Source of the DNA: an uncultured Alphaproteobacteria bacterium
Lineage (GTDB): Bacteria; Pseudomonadota; Alphaproteobacteria; RF32; CAG-239
DNA: 64,000 nt
Direction of reading: 5' to 3'
Assembly (NCBI GenBank): GCA_949282205.1
Contig: CASDOS010000050.1
Location: 1-64,000, forward strand
Shown here: positions 26,979-36,934 of the stretch, one piece after another
Layout: each line of letters starts with the position of its first letter
Numbering within the stretch: the stretch's first letter is position 1
The notes under the pieces: generated by a model
What the model was told of the DNA's origin: nothing
The model's database searches: none
Seen by the model: the letters and a program-made list of their open reading frames with translations, nothing else
Position numbers and translations under genes: made by a program

Positions 26979-28424
26979 ATGAGCAATATTCCTAATATTG
27001 TCGATGAGAGTGGTGATAAATATAAATTCGGTTTTGTAACCGATATCGCTGCCGATGTCGCTCCTAAGGGGCTTAATGATGATATTATTAAATTGATTTC
27101 GCAAAAGAAAGGTGAACCTGATTGGCTTCTTCAATCTCGCCTAAAAGCGTATCATCATTGGCTTACTTTATCTGAGCCAACATGGGCTAAATTATCATAT
27201 GATAAAATTGATTATCAAGACTTATACTATTACTCTGCACCTAAGCAAATCTCACACCCTAAAAGTCTTGATGAAGTTGACCCTAAACTTTTAGAAACAT
27301 ATAATAAACTTGGGATTCCTCTAAAGGAACAAGAAGTTCTGGCCGGTGTTGTGGCTGTTGATGCTGTTTTTGACAGTGTTTCTGTGGCTACAACTTATAA
27401 AGCACAACTTAAAAAACAAGGAATTATTTTTTGCTCTATTTCTGAAGCAATTAAAGAATATCCTGATTTAGTTAAGAAATACCTCGGATCAGTTGTCCCT
27501 TATACCGATAATTTTTTTGCGGCTCTTAATTCTGCTGTGTTTACCGACGGTTCTTTCGTATATATTCCTAAAGAGGTAAAATGCCCAATGGAATTATCTA
27601 CTTATTTTCGTATCAATGCAAAAAATACAGGGCAATTTGAACGCACACTTATTGTGGCTGATGAAGGAAGCTATGTTTCCTATTTGGAAGGATGTACGGC
27701 ACCGCAAAGAGATGAAAATCAACTACACGCGGCTATTGTTGAAATTGTTGTTCACAAAAATGCAGAAGTTAAGTATTCTACTGTCCAAAACTGGTATCCT
27801 GGTGATAAAGATGGTAAAGGCGGTGTTTATAATTTTGTTACAAAAAGGGCGCTTTGCGACGGTGAAAACGCTAAAGTTTCTTGGACACAAGTTGAAACAG
27901 GTTCGGCTATTACTTGGAAATATCCTTCTTGTGTCTTAAAAGGTGATAACTCTAAGGGGGAATTTTATTCCGTCGCTATTACAAACAATAAACAACAGGC
28001 TGATACCGGTACTAAAATGATTCATCTTGGTAAAAATACAACTTCCAAAATTATTTCAAAAGGTATTTCCGCCGGCTTTTCTAATCAAACTTATCGCGGT
28101 TTGGTTAGAGTTGGTAAAAATGCAGATAATGCTCGTAATTATTCACAGTGTGATAGCTTGCTTATCGGACAAACTTGTGGCTCTCATACTGTCCCTTATA
28201 TCGAAAACAGTAATAAAACAGCTATTCTGGAGCATGAAGCTACCACTTCTAAGATTAGCGACGAACAGCTTTTTTATTGTAAGCAACGCGGTCTTTCCGA
28301 AGAAGATGCCGTCAGTTTAATCGTTAATGGTTTTTGCAAAGAAGTTATGCAAAAATTACCTATGGAATTTGCAGTGGAGGCTGCCAAATTAATTGATATT
28401 TCATTAGAAGGTAGCGTCGGTTAA
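26979..28424 (+). CDS. sufB: Fe-S cluster assembly protein SufB
   Basis: SufB is the core scaffold of the SufBC2D complex, which builds iron-sulfur clusters with sulfur from SufSE. The 481 residues show [17 protein letters not shown] near the start, [20 protein letters not shown], the [15 protein letters not shown] block and the C-terminal [20 protein letters not shown], all family hallmarks. AAGGA precedes the start. It is unusual that sufC and sufD do not follow. sufS, sufT and sufE lie 12 kb away, so the SUF genes are split. It ends upstream of the convergent topA. Confidence 0.95.
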   Translation: MSNIPNIVDESGDKYKFGFVTDIAADVAPKGLNDDIIKLISQKKGEPDWLLQSRLKAYHHWLTLSEPTWAKLSYDKIDYQDLYYYSAPKQISHPKSLDEVDPKLLETYNKLGIPLKEQEVLAGVVAVDAVFDSVSVATTYKAQLKKQGIIFCSISEAIKEYPDLVKKYLGSVVPYTDNFFAALNSAVFTDGSFVYIPKEVKCPMELSTYFRINAKNTGQFERTLIVADEGSYVSYLEGCTAPQRDENQLHAAIVEIVVHKNAEVKYSTVQNWYPGDKDGKGGVYNFVTKRALCDGENAKVSWTQVETGSAITWKYPSCVLKGDNSKGEFYSVAITNNKQQADTGTKMIHLGKNTTSKIISKGISAGFSNQTYRGLVRVGKNADNARNYSQCDSLLIGQTCGSHTVPYIENSNKTAILEHEATTSKISDEQLFYCKQRGLSEEDAVSLIVNGFCKEVMQKLPMEFAVEAAKLIDISLEGSVG

Positions 28425-28501
28425 TTTCTTTGTGTATATTGTTTTTCTTTCTTTAACTTTCTTGTATATACACTATGTTTGCATTGTTATTAGAGAAAAC
28501 A

Positions 28502-28533
28502 AAAAAGCTCCTTTATCTAAGGAGCTTTTTCTT
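28502..28533. terminator. Bidirectional terminator between sufB and topA
   Basis: A perfect 12-bp stem, AAAAAGCTCCTT (28502-28513) with AAGGAGCTTTTT (28519-28530) and a five-base loop. It works in both directions. Confidence 0.85.
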
Positions 28534-28537
28534 ATAA

Positions 28538-30991
28538 TTACTTTGTACTATCAATAACTTTTATTGCGTCTTCCAAGGTTATATTTTGCCCTCGTAAATT
28601 ATTGGGAATCCGATAGTTGTTTTTACCGCATTTTATATATAATCCATAACGTCCTGTTGCTAAAAGAATATCTGCTTTTAGTTTTGGATGTTGTCCCAAT
28701 ACTTTGGCTTCGGGCTTTTCCGCCACATTTTTAAGCAGTTCTTCCGCTCGTTCTTTTGTTATGTTAAAAATATTATCATTACCAGTAAGGGACTTAGACT
28801 TAAGCCCTTGTTTAATATATTGACCAAATTTGCCGATATTGGCGCTTATTCCATCGCCTAATTCTCTCGGTAAACTTGCTAATATATCCGCTTGCTCAAA
28901 TGTTACTTCTTCCGGATTTAAAAACTTCGGCAAAGCTATTCTTTTCGGTTTTTCTGTTGTTGCCGTTGCATCTTCTCCAAGTTGAACATAGTAGCCGTAA
29001 GGACCTTTTTTCAAATATACATTTAATCCTCCATGCTCACCCAGCAGTTTATCTTCCGGATTGGGCTGTTTTTCTGTACTCTGTTCTTCTTCCTCTTTTA
29101 CATCTGTTAAAGGCATGGTATATTTGCATTCCGGATAATTAGAACATCCTAAAAATGCACCGAATTTTCCTAATTTAATGCTCAAATGCCCCTTATGGCA
29201 TTCTGGACATAAACGCGGATCTGAACCATCTTCTTTTACCGGAAACAGATGATATGCCAGTACTTCATCAATCTTATCAATCACTTCACTGACTTGAAGT
29301 GGCTGAACGGCTTGAATATTTTTATAGAACTTCGTCCAGAAGCCCGTAAGAAGTTTTTTCCATTCCATTGAACCGGCGGATATATCATCAAGATATTCTT
29401 CCATTTGTGCCGTAAAATCATATTCCACATATTTCTTGAAAAAGTTTTCCAAGAAAATTGTTACTATACGACCTCTATCCTCCGGAATAAATCTTAATTT
29501 TTCTACTTTTACATATTTACGCTCTTGCAAAACCGCAATAATTGATGCATATGTTGAAGGACGACCAATTCCCAATTCTTCCAATTTCTTAACAAGACTT
29601 GCCTCCGTAAAACGTGGCGGTGGGGTGGTGTAATGTTGTTCCGGTTTGATAGCTTTTTTATCAACAGCCTCGTCTACCTCCACATTTGGAAGTAATCTGT
29701 TTTCTTCATCATCATTTTCATCATCTTTACTTTCTTGATATAGCTTCAAGAATCCGTCAAATGCTATAACTTGTCCGTTCGCACGCAATAAAATCTTTCC
29801 GTCTACCGACAATGTATCTATCACAACTTTATCTAAAATCGCCGGTTCCATCTGGCAGGCTATTGTTCTTTTCCATATCAGTTCATATAATTTATACGCA
29901 TCCGAATCCAATTTTCCTTCCATCTTTTTCGGTGTGTTCATCACATCTGCAGGGCGAATTGCCTCGTGCGCTTCTTGCGCATTCTTAGATTTTGTCTTAT
30001 ACTCTTTCGCTTTTTTGGGAAGATACTTTTCACCAAAATATTTTAAAATGGCTTCTCTGCACGCACTTATCGCTTCTACCGATAAATTTACCGCGTCCGT
30101 TCTCATGTAGGTTATATATCCGGATTCATATAAATTTTGCGCTATTTGCATTGTTTTTTTAGCAGAGAATCGTAATTTTCTTGCCGCCTCTTGTTGGAGA
30201 GTAGATGTTGTAAATGGCGGGGCAGGATAACGATTTGCTTTTTTACGCTCAATCTTTGATATCTTAAAATTTTGAGCCTCTATTTTAGCTTTTGCTTCTT
30301 CTGCTTTTTCTTTGGTGTTAATATCAAATTTTTCCAGCTTCTTTCCATCAAGATTTATTAAATGCGATGGAATTATCGCTTTTTCCGCTGTTTCTAAATC
30401 TACATCAACTGTCCAGTACTCTTCCGGCTTAAACTTCTCGATTTCCATTTCACGTTCGCAAATTAAGCGAAGTGCAACGGATTGTACACGTCCGGCTGAC
30501 TTTGAACCTGGAAGTTTTCGCCACAATACTGGAGAAAGCGTAAAGCCCACTAAATAATCTAAAGCTCGACGCGCCATATAGGCTGACACTAAATTCTCAT
30601 CAATCTGTCGAGGATTTTGAATTGCTTCTGTTACAGCATGTTTGGTAATTTCATGAAAGACAACTCGTTCAATTTTCTTGTCTTTCAATTTTTTCTTTGC
30701 ACTCAGTTCTTCTAATATATGCCACGCAATGGCCTCTCCTTCTCTATCCGGGTCGGATGCGAGGACTAACGTATCACAATCTTTTAATGCCGTAATAATG
30801 TCATTTAGACGTTTTTTTCCCCCAGGGCTTAATTCCCATACCATGCTGAAATCTTTATCCGGATCAACAGAACCGTCTTTACTTGGCAAATCTCGAATGT
30901 GACCATAACTTGCCAAGACTTTATAGTCTTTACCTAAATATTTATTTATTGTTTTGGCTTTTGCCGGTGATTCCACTACGACTAATTTCAT
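28538..30991 (-). CDS. topA: DNA topoisomerase I
   Basis: TopA relaxes negatively supercoiled DNA. The 817 residues start with the Toprim motif VVESPAKAKTINKYLG and have SDPDREGEAIAWHI, and GYITYMRTDAVNLS provides the active-site tyrosine. A four-cysteine zinc ribbon follows (CPECHKGHL, FLGCSNYPECKYT), then two or more C-terminal repeats with GPYGYYVQLGE and GRYGLYIKCGK. The start has no strong SD but lies 13 bases after dprA in the plsY-dprA-topA operon. The dprA-topA order is common in Alphaproteobacteria. Confidence 0.97.
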   Translation of the reverse strand: MKLVVVESPAKAKTINKYLGKDYKVLASYGHIRDLPSKDGSVDPDKDFSMVWELSPGGKKRLNDIITALKDCDTLVLASDPDREGEAIAWHILEELSAKKKLKDKKIERVVFHEITKHAVTEAIQNPRQIDENLVSAYMARRALDYLVGFTLSPVLWRKLPGSKSAGRVQSVALRLICEREMEIEKFKPEEYWTVDVDLETAEKAIIPSHLINLDGKKLEKFDINTKEKAEEAKAKIEAQNFKISKIERKKANRYPAPPFTTSTLQQEAARKLRFSAKKTMQIAQNLYESGYITYMRTDAVNLSVEAISACREAILKYFGEKYLPKKAKEYKTKSKNAQEAHEAIRPADVMNTPKKMEGKLDSDAYKLYELIWKRTIACQMEPAILDKVVIDTLSVDGKILLRANGQVIAFDGFLKLYQESKDDENDDEENRLLPNVEVDEAVDKKAIKPEQHYTTPPPRFTEASLVKKLEELGIGRPSTYASIIAVLQERKYVKVEKLRFIPEDRGRIVTIFLENFFKKYVEYDFTAQMEEYLDDISAGSMEWKKLLTGFWTKFYKNIQAVQPLQVSEVIDKIDEVLAYHLFPVKEDGSDPRLCPECHKGHLSIKLGKFGAFLGCSNYPECKYTMPLTDVKEEEEQSTEKQPNPEDKLLGEHGGLNVYLKKGPYGYYVQLGEDATATTEKPKRIALPKFLNPEEVTFEQADILASLPRELGDGISANIGKFGQYIKQGLKSKSLTGNDNIFNITKERAEELLKNVAEKPEAKVLGQHPKLKADILLATGRYGLYIKCGKNNYRIPNNLRGQNITLEDAIKVIDSTK

Positions 30992-31003
30992 CTAAAAATT
31001 CCC

Positions 31004-32131
31004 TCAAATTTTAGCAACTCTATTCCCCGGTAGACGTATTATTTTATTGTCTAACTCCAACTCTACAATCGTCATTAACACTTCTTCCGCAGGTTGTTGC
31101 ATCGCGCGAATAAGTTCATCTATATCCTCTCCGCTTGCAGAAATCAGTGATAATAATTTTGCATATTTATCTTCTTTTTCTGTTTCTTCTTTTTGCTCAG
31201 GAATATCGGAATTATTTTCCTGCTTGTCAAGCGAATATTCAAATAAATTGGATATTTCCTCTTTTTCTTTGTTTCTGGCTACAAACTGTAGCGGTGAAAA
31301 ATTAAAGTATTCCAAGATATCTTCATGCGTGTCTACTAATTGCGCCCCTTCTTTGAGTAATTTGTTGCATCCGGCTGAACGCGTATCATATGGTGCACCC
31401 GGAACCGCATATACATCTCGACCTTGCTCCAGTGCCTGATGCGCTGTAATCAAAGACCCCGATTGAATACCGGCCTCTATTACTAAAACACCTTTACTTA
31501 ATCCAGAAACTATCCTATTTCTCCGTGGAAAATTAGAGGCTTGAGGACGGGTATGAAACGCATATTCCGTTAATATCAAGCCATCTTTTTTGATAATTTC
31601 TTTATATAAATCTTCATTTTCTTGAGGATAGATAATATCAATTCCCGTTCCCATCACGGCAATTGTATTTCCTCCGCGGCCAATTGCTCCTTTATGTGCC
31701 GCTTTGTCTATACCGCGAGCCATGCCGGACACGATTGTTATGTTATTATCCGCTATATTCCTAGCTATATTTTCTGCTAATTTCATCGCGCTTAATGATG
31801 CATTTCTTGAACCGACCACCGCTAACATATTATCATTTTTTAATAACTCTATATTGCCTTTCGCATATAGAATCGGTGGAAAATCTTCAATTTGTTTCAG
31901 ATTATACGGGTAAAACTTGTCATCAAACAATATTAGTTGAACGCCCTTTATTTCTGCCTTCATTACTTCTTCTTCCGCTTTTTTACGCGGAAAAATTACT
32001 TTCTTTTTAGAGATTTCTTGTAATGCCTCATCAATATTGCCATATCTTGCCATCAACCTTTTGAAACCAATAGGTCCGATACCATTAGTATTTATTAGTT
32101 GAATATATGATATAAGTTTTTCTCTAACCAA
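31004..32131 (-). CDS. dprA: DNA-processing protein DprA
   Basis: DprA binds incoming single-stranded DNA and loads RecA during natural transformation, and is also kept in many non-transforming bacteria. The 375 residues have an N-terminal SAM-like region, then the Rossmann-like motifs AVVGSRNASLSAMKLAENIA, VSGMARGIDKAAHKGA and SGSLITAHQALEQGRDVYAV, and a C-terminal winged-helix-like domain. The start codon is TTG, 11 bases after the plsY stop, with AGAAG upstream; no ATG is available until residue 26, inside the domain. comF at 44.9 kb is the only other competence-type gene seen. Confidence 0.93.
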   Translation of the reverse strand: MVREKLISYIQLINTNGIGPIGFKRLMARYGNIDEALQEISKKKVIFPRKKAEEEVMKAEIKGVQLILFDDKFYPYNLKQIEDFPPILYAKGNIELLKNDNMLAVVGSRNASLSAMKLAENIARNIADNNITIVSGMARGIDKAAHKGAIGRGGNTIAVMGTGIDIIYPQENEDLYKEIIKKDGLILTEYAFHTRPQASNFPRRNRIVSGLSKGVLVIEAGIQSGSLITAHQALEQGRDVYAVPGAPYDTRSAGCNKLLKEGAQLVDTHEDILEYFNFSPLQFVARNKEKEEISNLFEYSLDKQENNSDIPEQKEETEKEDKYAKLLSLISASGEDIDELIRAMQQPAEEVLMTIVELELDNKIIRLPGNRVAKI

Positions 32132-32141
32132 TGTTTTTCTT

Positions 32142-32762
32142 CTATTCTGTTTTCTTTAATTTAATTTTACTTTCTTCTCCGTTTAGCAACCTCTTTATAT
32201 TAGCATGATGTCTGACAATCACCAAAAGTACAATTAAAGTATACGCAACTGTATATTCCATTGTTGGTGCCAAGAAATATGATACAACAGGAACAAACAT
32301 AGCCGCTGTCAACGCAGATAATGATGAATATTTAAAAGTGAAAGCCATAATCAACCATACTGCTAACGCAATCAAAGCAACTGGCCAACATGTAACCAAT
32401 ATAAAACCAAATGTCGATGCAACACCTTTTCCGCCTTTAAACTTCAGCCATATTGGAAAGTTATGTCCCAACACGCCAAAAGCACCCGATATCAACATAG
32501 CTGTAACCCCTGTAATATCCTCGCCGACCATATATCTTACCGCTACTGCCGCTATACCTGCTTTGAAAGCATCGCACAGAACTGTCAGCAAAGCCAGTGT
32601 TTTATTACCAGTCCTTAAAACATTTGTTGCTCCTATATTACCCGAGCCGATTTTTCTTATATCCCCATATCCCGTCATTTTCGTCAGTATCAGTCCAAAT
32701 GGAATGGATCCAACGAAATAACCAAATAACGCACTTAGAGCATATATTATTTCTGCCGACAT
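32142..32762 (-). CDS. plsY: Acyl-phosphate:glycerol-3-phosphate acyltransferase
   Basis: PlsY makes lysophosphatidate from acyl phosphate at the inner membrane, the first step of phospholipid synthesis with PlsX. The 206 residues contain the three family motifs: GSIPFGLILTK with GDIRKIGSGNIGATNVLR, GHNFPIWLKFKGGKGVAS, and the HHANIKRLLNGEE near the C-terminus. Several membrane segments are evident. First gene of plsY-dprA-topA. Confidence 0.96.
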   Translation of the reverse strand: MSAEIIYALSALFGYFVGSIPFGLILTKMTGYGDIRKIGSGNIGATNVLRTGNKTLALLTVLCDAFKAGIAAVAVRYMVGEDITGVTAMLISGAFGVLGHNFPIWLKFKGGKGVASTFGFILVTCWPVALIALAVWLIMAFTFKYSSLSALTAAMFVPVVSYFLAPTMEYTVAYTLIVLLVIVRHHANIKRLLNGEESKIKLKKTE

Positions 32763-32930
32763 TTTTATCTCCCTAAATATTTTTTTGCTATGTTAGTGAA
32801 ATGTGTTAAAAATTCAACTTATTTTAACATCATATGTGTATTTTATCTTTTTGTATATTAGACCAAAAAAAATAATGACAATGCAATTTAATCGGTTATT
32901 ATGAAATAAAATATAGAGATAGGGGAGCAA

Positions 32931-33641
32931 ATGAAAAAGGCTTTTGATAGAATTCTTTTGAAACTTTCTGGCGAAGGTTTGATGGGTAAACAGGCCTTCG
33001 GTATTGATGAAAATGTCTTGAATATGGTAGCAGAAAGCATCAAACAGGTTCGGCAGGAAAATATTGAAACTTGTATTGTTATCGGTGGGGGAAATTTTTA
33101 TCGCGGCGTTAATAATACTAATGAAAGCGTTTCTCGTCCAGTTGCGGATCAAGCCGGTATGATCGCTACCGTAATCAATGCATTGTTTCTTAAAAGTATT
33201 CTGAATAGTAAAGGTATTAAAGCAGAGATACTGTCAGGCCTAAGCATTCCTCAAGTTGCCGAAACCTATTCTTATCGTTCGGCTCAAAATCTATTGCAAC
33301 AAGGAACCGTCCTTATTTTTGCCGGCGGTACCGGTAACCCCTATTTTACAACAGATACCGGTGCAACCCTTAGGGCTCTTGAAACAGAATGCGATGCTTT
33401 ATTTAAAGCTACTCAAGTTGACGGCGTTTATGATAGTGACCCTAAAAAGAATCCTAATGCCGTTCGTTATAAAACCGTTTCTTATGACGACGTTATTGCT
33501 AAAGAATTAAAAGTTATGGATATGACCGCTATATCTATGGCTCGTGAAAATAAACTTCCAATTGTTGTATTTAAACAGGTTGACAAAGACTCTTTAATTA
33601 ATGCAATAAAAGGAAAAGGTAATTTTACAATTATAAAATAA
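32931..33641 (+). CDS. pyrH: UMP kinase
   Basis: PyrH phosphorylates UMP to UDP in pyrimidine nucleotide synthesis. The 236 residues have ILLKLSGEGLMG, VIGGGNFYRG, VADQAGMIATVINALFLK and GTGNPYFTTDTGATLRALE, the bacterial UMP kinase motifs. GGGAG precedes the start. It opens the run pyrH-frr-uppS-cdsA-rseP-bamA-lpxD-fabZ. The upstream rpsB-tsf pair often found here is absent. Confidence 0.97.
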   Translation: MKKAFDRILLKLSGEGLMGKQAFGIDENVLNMVAESIKQVRQENIETCIVIGGGNFYRGVNNTNESVSRPVADQAGMIATVINALFLKSILNSKGIKAEILSGLSIPQVAETYSYRSAQNLLQQGTVLIFAGGTGNPYFTTDTGATLRALETECDALFKATQVDGVYDSDPKKNPNAVRYKTVSYDDVIAKELKVMDMTAISMARENKLPIVVFKQVDKDSLINAIKGKGNFTIIK

Positions 33642-33661
33642 ACAGGAAAAGAGAGGCTCTT

Positions 33662-34225
33662 ATGACCGATTTTAATGACATAAAAAAAGATACTACCGAG
33701 CGTATGGAAAAAACTTTAGATACCTTGCGTAGTGATTTTGGTAGTTTGCGCGCCGGACGTGCACACGCCAGTTTATTGGATAATATTATGGTGGAAGCCT
33801 ATGGAAATTTATCCCCTATTGCTCAAGTCGGAACAATCAGCGTACCTGATGCCAGAACGCTTTCCGTTAGTGTTTGGGATAAAAGTTTAGCAAAAGCTGT
33901 TGAAAAAGCCTTGAGAGAATCTGATTTGGGGCTTAATCCCGTTTCCGATGGACAGCTTATTCGTATTCCTATCCCACCACTTTCCGAAGAAAGAAGAAAA
34001 GAACTTGTTAAAGTTGCCGGGAAATATGCCGAACAAACTAAAGTTGCTATTCGTAATATTCGTCGCGATGCTTTGGATGATGTTAAAAAATTAAAGAAAG
34101 ATAATCTCATTTCAGAAGATGATGAAAAAAGATATGGAAATGAAATTCAGAAAATGACTGATGATTCCATTAAAAAAATTGATGAGATGCTTAACCAAAA
34201 AGAAAAAGATATTTTGCAAGTATAA
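33662..34225 (+). CDS. frr: Ribosome recycling factor
   Basis: RRF splits post-termination ribosomes with EF-G. The 187 residues show LRSDFGSLRAGRAHASLLDN and the C-terminal RRDALDDVKKLKKD and EIQKMTDDSIKKIDEML, diagnostic of the three-helix domain. A GAGAGGCTC ribosome-binding site lies upstream. The gene is 20 bases after pyrH. Confidence 0.97.
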   Translation: MTDFNDIKKDTTERMEKTLDTLRSDFGSLRAGRAHASLLDNIMVEAYGNLSPIAQVGTISVPDARTLSVSVWDKSLAKAVEKALRESDLGLNPVSDGQLIRIPIPPLSEERRKELVKVAGKYAEQTKVAIRNIRRDALDDVKKLKKDNLISEDDEKRYGNEIQKMTDDSIKKIDEMLNQKEKDILQV

Positions 34226-34232
34226 AAAAACT

Positions 34233-34940
34233 ATGAGTACGACGAATATTTGTAACCATATCGCCATTATTATGGATGGTAACGGACGTTGGGCAAAAAA
34301 AAGAGGAATGCCCAGAACTTTTGGGCATAAAAAAGGCGCAGAAAACGTTGTTAAAATTACTCGCTCTATGAAGGAATCCGGTGTTAAATATTTAACTCTA
34401 TATGCTTTTTCTACGGAAAATTGGCAACGTTCTAAAGATGAAGTCGATGCTTTGATGCAATTGCTTAATGAATATCTTGATAAAGAACTTAAAGAAATTA
34501 TGGAAAATAATGTTCGGATTGTTTTTATCGGCGAAAGATATATGCTTTCGGATGATATTCAGAAAAAAATGCATTTTTTAGAAGCAGAATCCGCAAAAAA
34601 TTCAGACTTAACGCTCTGTATTGCTTTATCTTACGGTTCTCGACAGGAAATTTTATCCGCCGTAAAAAATATCGCTCGAAAAGTTCAAAACAATCAAATC
34701 AGTATTGAAGATATTAGTCAGGATACCTTTTCTGATGAACTTTATACCAAAGATATTCCGGATCCGGATATTCTCATCAGAACCAGTGGAGAGCAGAGAA
34801 TCAGTAATTATTTGTTATGGCAAATAGCATATACTGAGTTGTTTTTTACCGACACCTTGTGGCCGGATTTTGGTAAAGATGAATTGTTGGACATTATTAA
34901 AAAATTTACTTCCAGGGAGAGAAGGTATGGAAAAAATTGA
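34233..34940 (+). CDS. uppS: Undecaprenyl diphosphate synthase
   Basis: UppS extends farnesyl diphosphate with cis-isoprene units to make the C55 carrier for peptidoglycan, LPS and the lipid-linked sugars of the 15-18.7 kb operon. The protein has HIAIIMDGNGRWAKKRG at the N-terminus, YLTLYAFSTENWQRS, DPDILIRTSGEQRISNYLLW and the WPDFGKDELL ending. The start at 34233 (not the longer open frame from 34161) puts the catalytic Asp region at the normal position, seven bases after frr. Confidence 0.96.
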   Translation: MSTTNICNHIAIIMDGNGRWAKKRGMPRTFGHKKGAENVVKITRSMKESGVKYLTLYAFSTENWQRSKDEVDALMQLLNEYLDKELKEIMENNVRIVFIGERYMLSDDIQKKMHFLEAESAKNSDLTLCIALSYGSRQEILSAVKNIARKVQNNQISIEDISQDTFSDELYTKDIPDPDILIRTSGEQRISNYLLWQIAYTELFFTDTLWPDFGKDELLDIIKKFTSRERRYGKN

Positions 34941-35769
34941 ATTAACATCACTGCAAAAAAGAATATTAACATCTCTTGTGATGATACCTATTGTTATAGG
35001 AGCACTACACTCCGGTCATCCGTATATTGATATTTTGATATTTCTAATCGGCACTTTGTTATCTTGGGAATGGGCTACTATGATTACCAACAAAAGAAGC
35101 AATGTTTATGTTGCTTGTTATATTTTTACTTTGGGGTGCTCTTTATTTGTATTTAATCGTTGGGTACTTTTCTCTGCCATTGTTCTTACCTCTCTTTTTG
35201 TGTATATTAAGGCTGCTGATGAAAAATATAGACGCTTGCTTACTTTAGGTGTTCCTTACATATCTATCGGGGTCGGTGCTCTTTATTGGATTTATTATCT
35301 TTTTGACGCTTTTGGCAGTATTCCTAACGAAAAGGGAAGTTTTGTTATGACGCTTTGGTTCATCTTAATGGTTTGGGGGGTTGATATTGGCGGATATATT
35401 GTCGGTTCTTCTCTTAAAGGTCCTAAATTGGCACCCAAAATCAGTCCTAACAAAACATGGTCCGGTTTAATCGGGGGGGTTATTTTATCTGTTGCTGTCA
35501 GCTTTATTTATATGTTTTGCATCAAAAATATTTTTGATTTGCCTATGCCTTTGACAGAACAACTTAAATTCGCTCAATTGGGAGCTCTTATTGCTGTTAT
35601 TGCACAAATTGGTGATCTCTTAGAATCCTCCATCAAAAGATATCTCGGCATCAAAGATAGCAGTAATTTAATTCCAGGACATGGGGGAATTTTTGATAGA
35701 ATTGATGGACTTATTTTTGCAGCGCCTATTGTTTACTGCTTATTTACATTAATTACATTTGCTTATTAA
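34927..35769 (+). CDS. cdsA: Phosphatidate cytidylyltransferase
   Basis: CdsA makes CDP-diacylglycerol, the precursor of all major phospholipids, in the inner membrane. The 280-residue protein has several membrane helices and the C-terminal signature KDSSNLIPGHGGIFDRIDGL. Start at 34927 is supported by AGGGAGAGAAGG immediately upstream, and it overlaps uppS by 14 bases. In most relatives dxr follows cdsA, but here rseP follows directly. Confidence 0.96.
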   Translation: MEKIELTSLQKRILTSLVMIPIVIGALHSGHPYIDILIFLIGTLLSWEWATMITNKRSNVYVACYIFTLGCSLFVFNRWVLFSAIVLTSLFVYIKAADEKYRRLLTLGVPYISIGVGALYWIYYLFDAFGSIPNEKGSFVMTLWFILMVWGVDIGGYIVGSSLKGPKLAPKISPNKTWSGLIGGVILSVAVSFIYMFCIKNIFDLPMPLTEQLKFAQLGALIAVIAQIGDLLESSIKRYLGIKDSSNLIPGHGGIFDRIDGLIFAAPIVYCLFTLITFAY

Positions 35770-35781
35770 GGATAGAAAATT

Positions 35782-36918
35782 ATGGAGTGGTTGTTAAACA
35801 TTATTCATTACGTTGTTCCTTTTCTTATTCTGCTCGGCGTATTGGTTTTTGTGCATGAATTCGGACATTTTATTATCGCAAGATGGGCAGGCGTTAGTGT
35901 CAGCGCTTTTTCTATCGGTTTTGGAAAAGAACTTTGGAGCAAAACCGATAAAAAAGGTACCGTCTGGAAAATTTCAGCCATCCCTTTAGGGGGATATTGT
36001 CAATTTTTAGGTGATGCTGACGAATCTTCTTCAACTTCCGAAGTTGATTTAAGTAAATATTCAGAAGAAGAGCAAAGACATTTATTCGCTACTCAATCTC
36101 CGTATAAAAAACTGGCTATTGCCGTTGCAGGACCTTTGTTTAATTATCTTTTTGCATTCATTACTTTCTTTGGACTGTTTTATTTTGTCGGCAGTTACGA
36201 TATCCCTCCTGTCGTTTCGGATGTTATCAAAGATAGCCCGGCTCAATCAGCAGGTATTATTAAAAATGATAAAATTCTTGAAATCAACGGCAAAAAAATT
36301 AACGATTGGTCCGATATCAATAAAGAGATAAGTATTGCTATCGATACGGTTTCATTAAAGATTGAAAGAAATGGACAATATCTAACAATTGATGTTCCTT
36401 TGGTTGAAATGGAATATGCTTTTGATGAAACCGAAAAACCAATTAAACGGAGAATGATTGGTATTAAAGGAGAAACTAAGCAATTTAAAGTTGTTAAAGA
36501 TAATTTTCAGCTTATTCCATCTATAAAAAAAGCTGCCGAAGAAGTTTATAATATTACAGATATGACTTTACGAGGCGTGGGGCAAATGATTATGGGTGAA
36601 CGTTCCGGCGAAGATGTCGGCGGCATCATCCGAATTGCTGAAATGTCCGGTGATATTTCTAAAACTCGAGGCGCTCTGGATTTCTTGTATTTTATGGCTC
36701 TGTTGTCTATTAACTTGGGACTTATCAACTTATTCCCAATCCCTGTATTAGATGGTGGACATGTTGTAATTTATTTGTTAGAAATAGTTTCAAGACGCGA
36801 AATTAATACTAAACTGAGAGATGGTTTATTTAAAATCGGTCTGGGATTTATTTTGTTTTTGATGGTGTTTGCAACTTGGAATGATATAAGACACCTCTTG
36901 ACACGTTGGTTTGATTAA
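35782..36918 (+). CDS. rseP: Site-2 membrane metalloprotease RseP/MmpA
   Basis: An intramembrane zinc protease that cleaves anti-sigma factors and leftover signal peptides. VFVHEFGHF near residue 24 supplies the HExxH ligands, a single PDZ domain spans about residues 125-220 (SPAQSAGIIKNDKILEINGK), and NLFPIPVLDGGHV gives the third zinc ligand. The 378-residue length and single PDZ fit the alphaproteobacterial MmpA type. It overlaps nothing but ends 16 bases before bamA. Confidence 0.95.
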   Translation: MEWLLNIIHYVVPFLILLGVLVFVHEFGHFIIARWAGVSVSAFSIGFGKELWSKTDKKGTVWKISAIPLGGYCQFLGDADESSSTSEVDLSKYSEEEQRHLFATQSPYKKLAIAVAGPLFNYLFAFITFFGLFYFVGSYDIPPVVSDVIKDSPAQSAGIIKNDKILEINGKKINDWSDINKEISIAIDTVSLKIERNGQYLTIDVPLVEMEYAFDETEKPIKRRMIGIKGETKQFKVVKDNFQLIPSIKKAAEEVYNITDMTLRGVGQMIMGERSGEDVGGIIRIAEMSGDISKTRGALDFLYFMALLSINLGLINLFPIPVLDGGHVVIYLLEIVSRREINTKLRDGLFKIGLGFILFLMVFATWNDIRHLLTRWFD

Positions 36919-36934
36919 TTTGAAGGATGATAAA

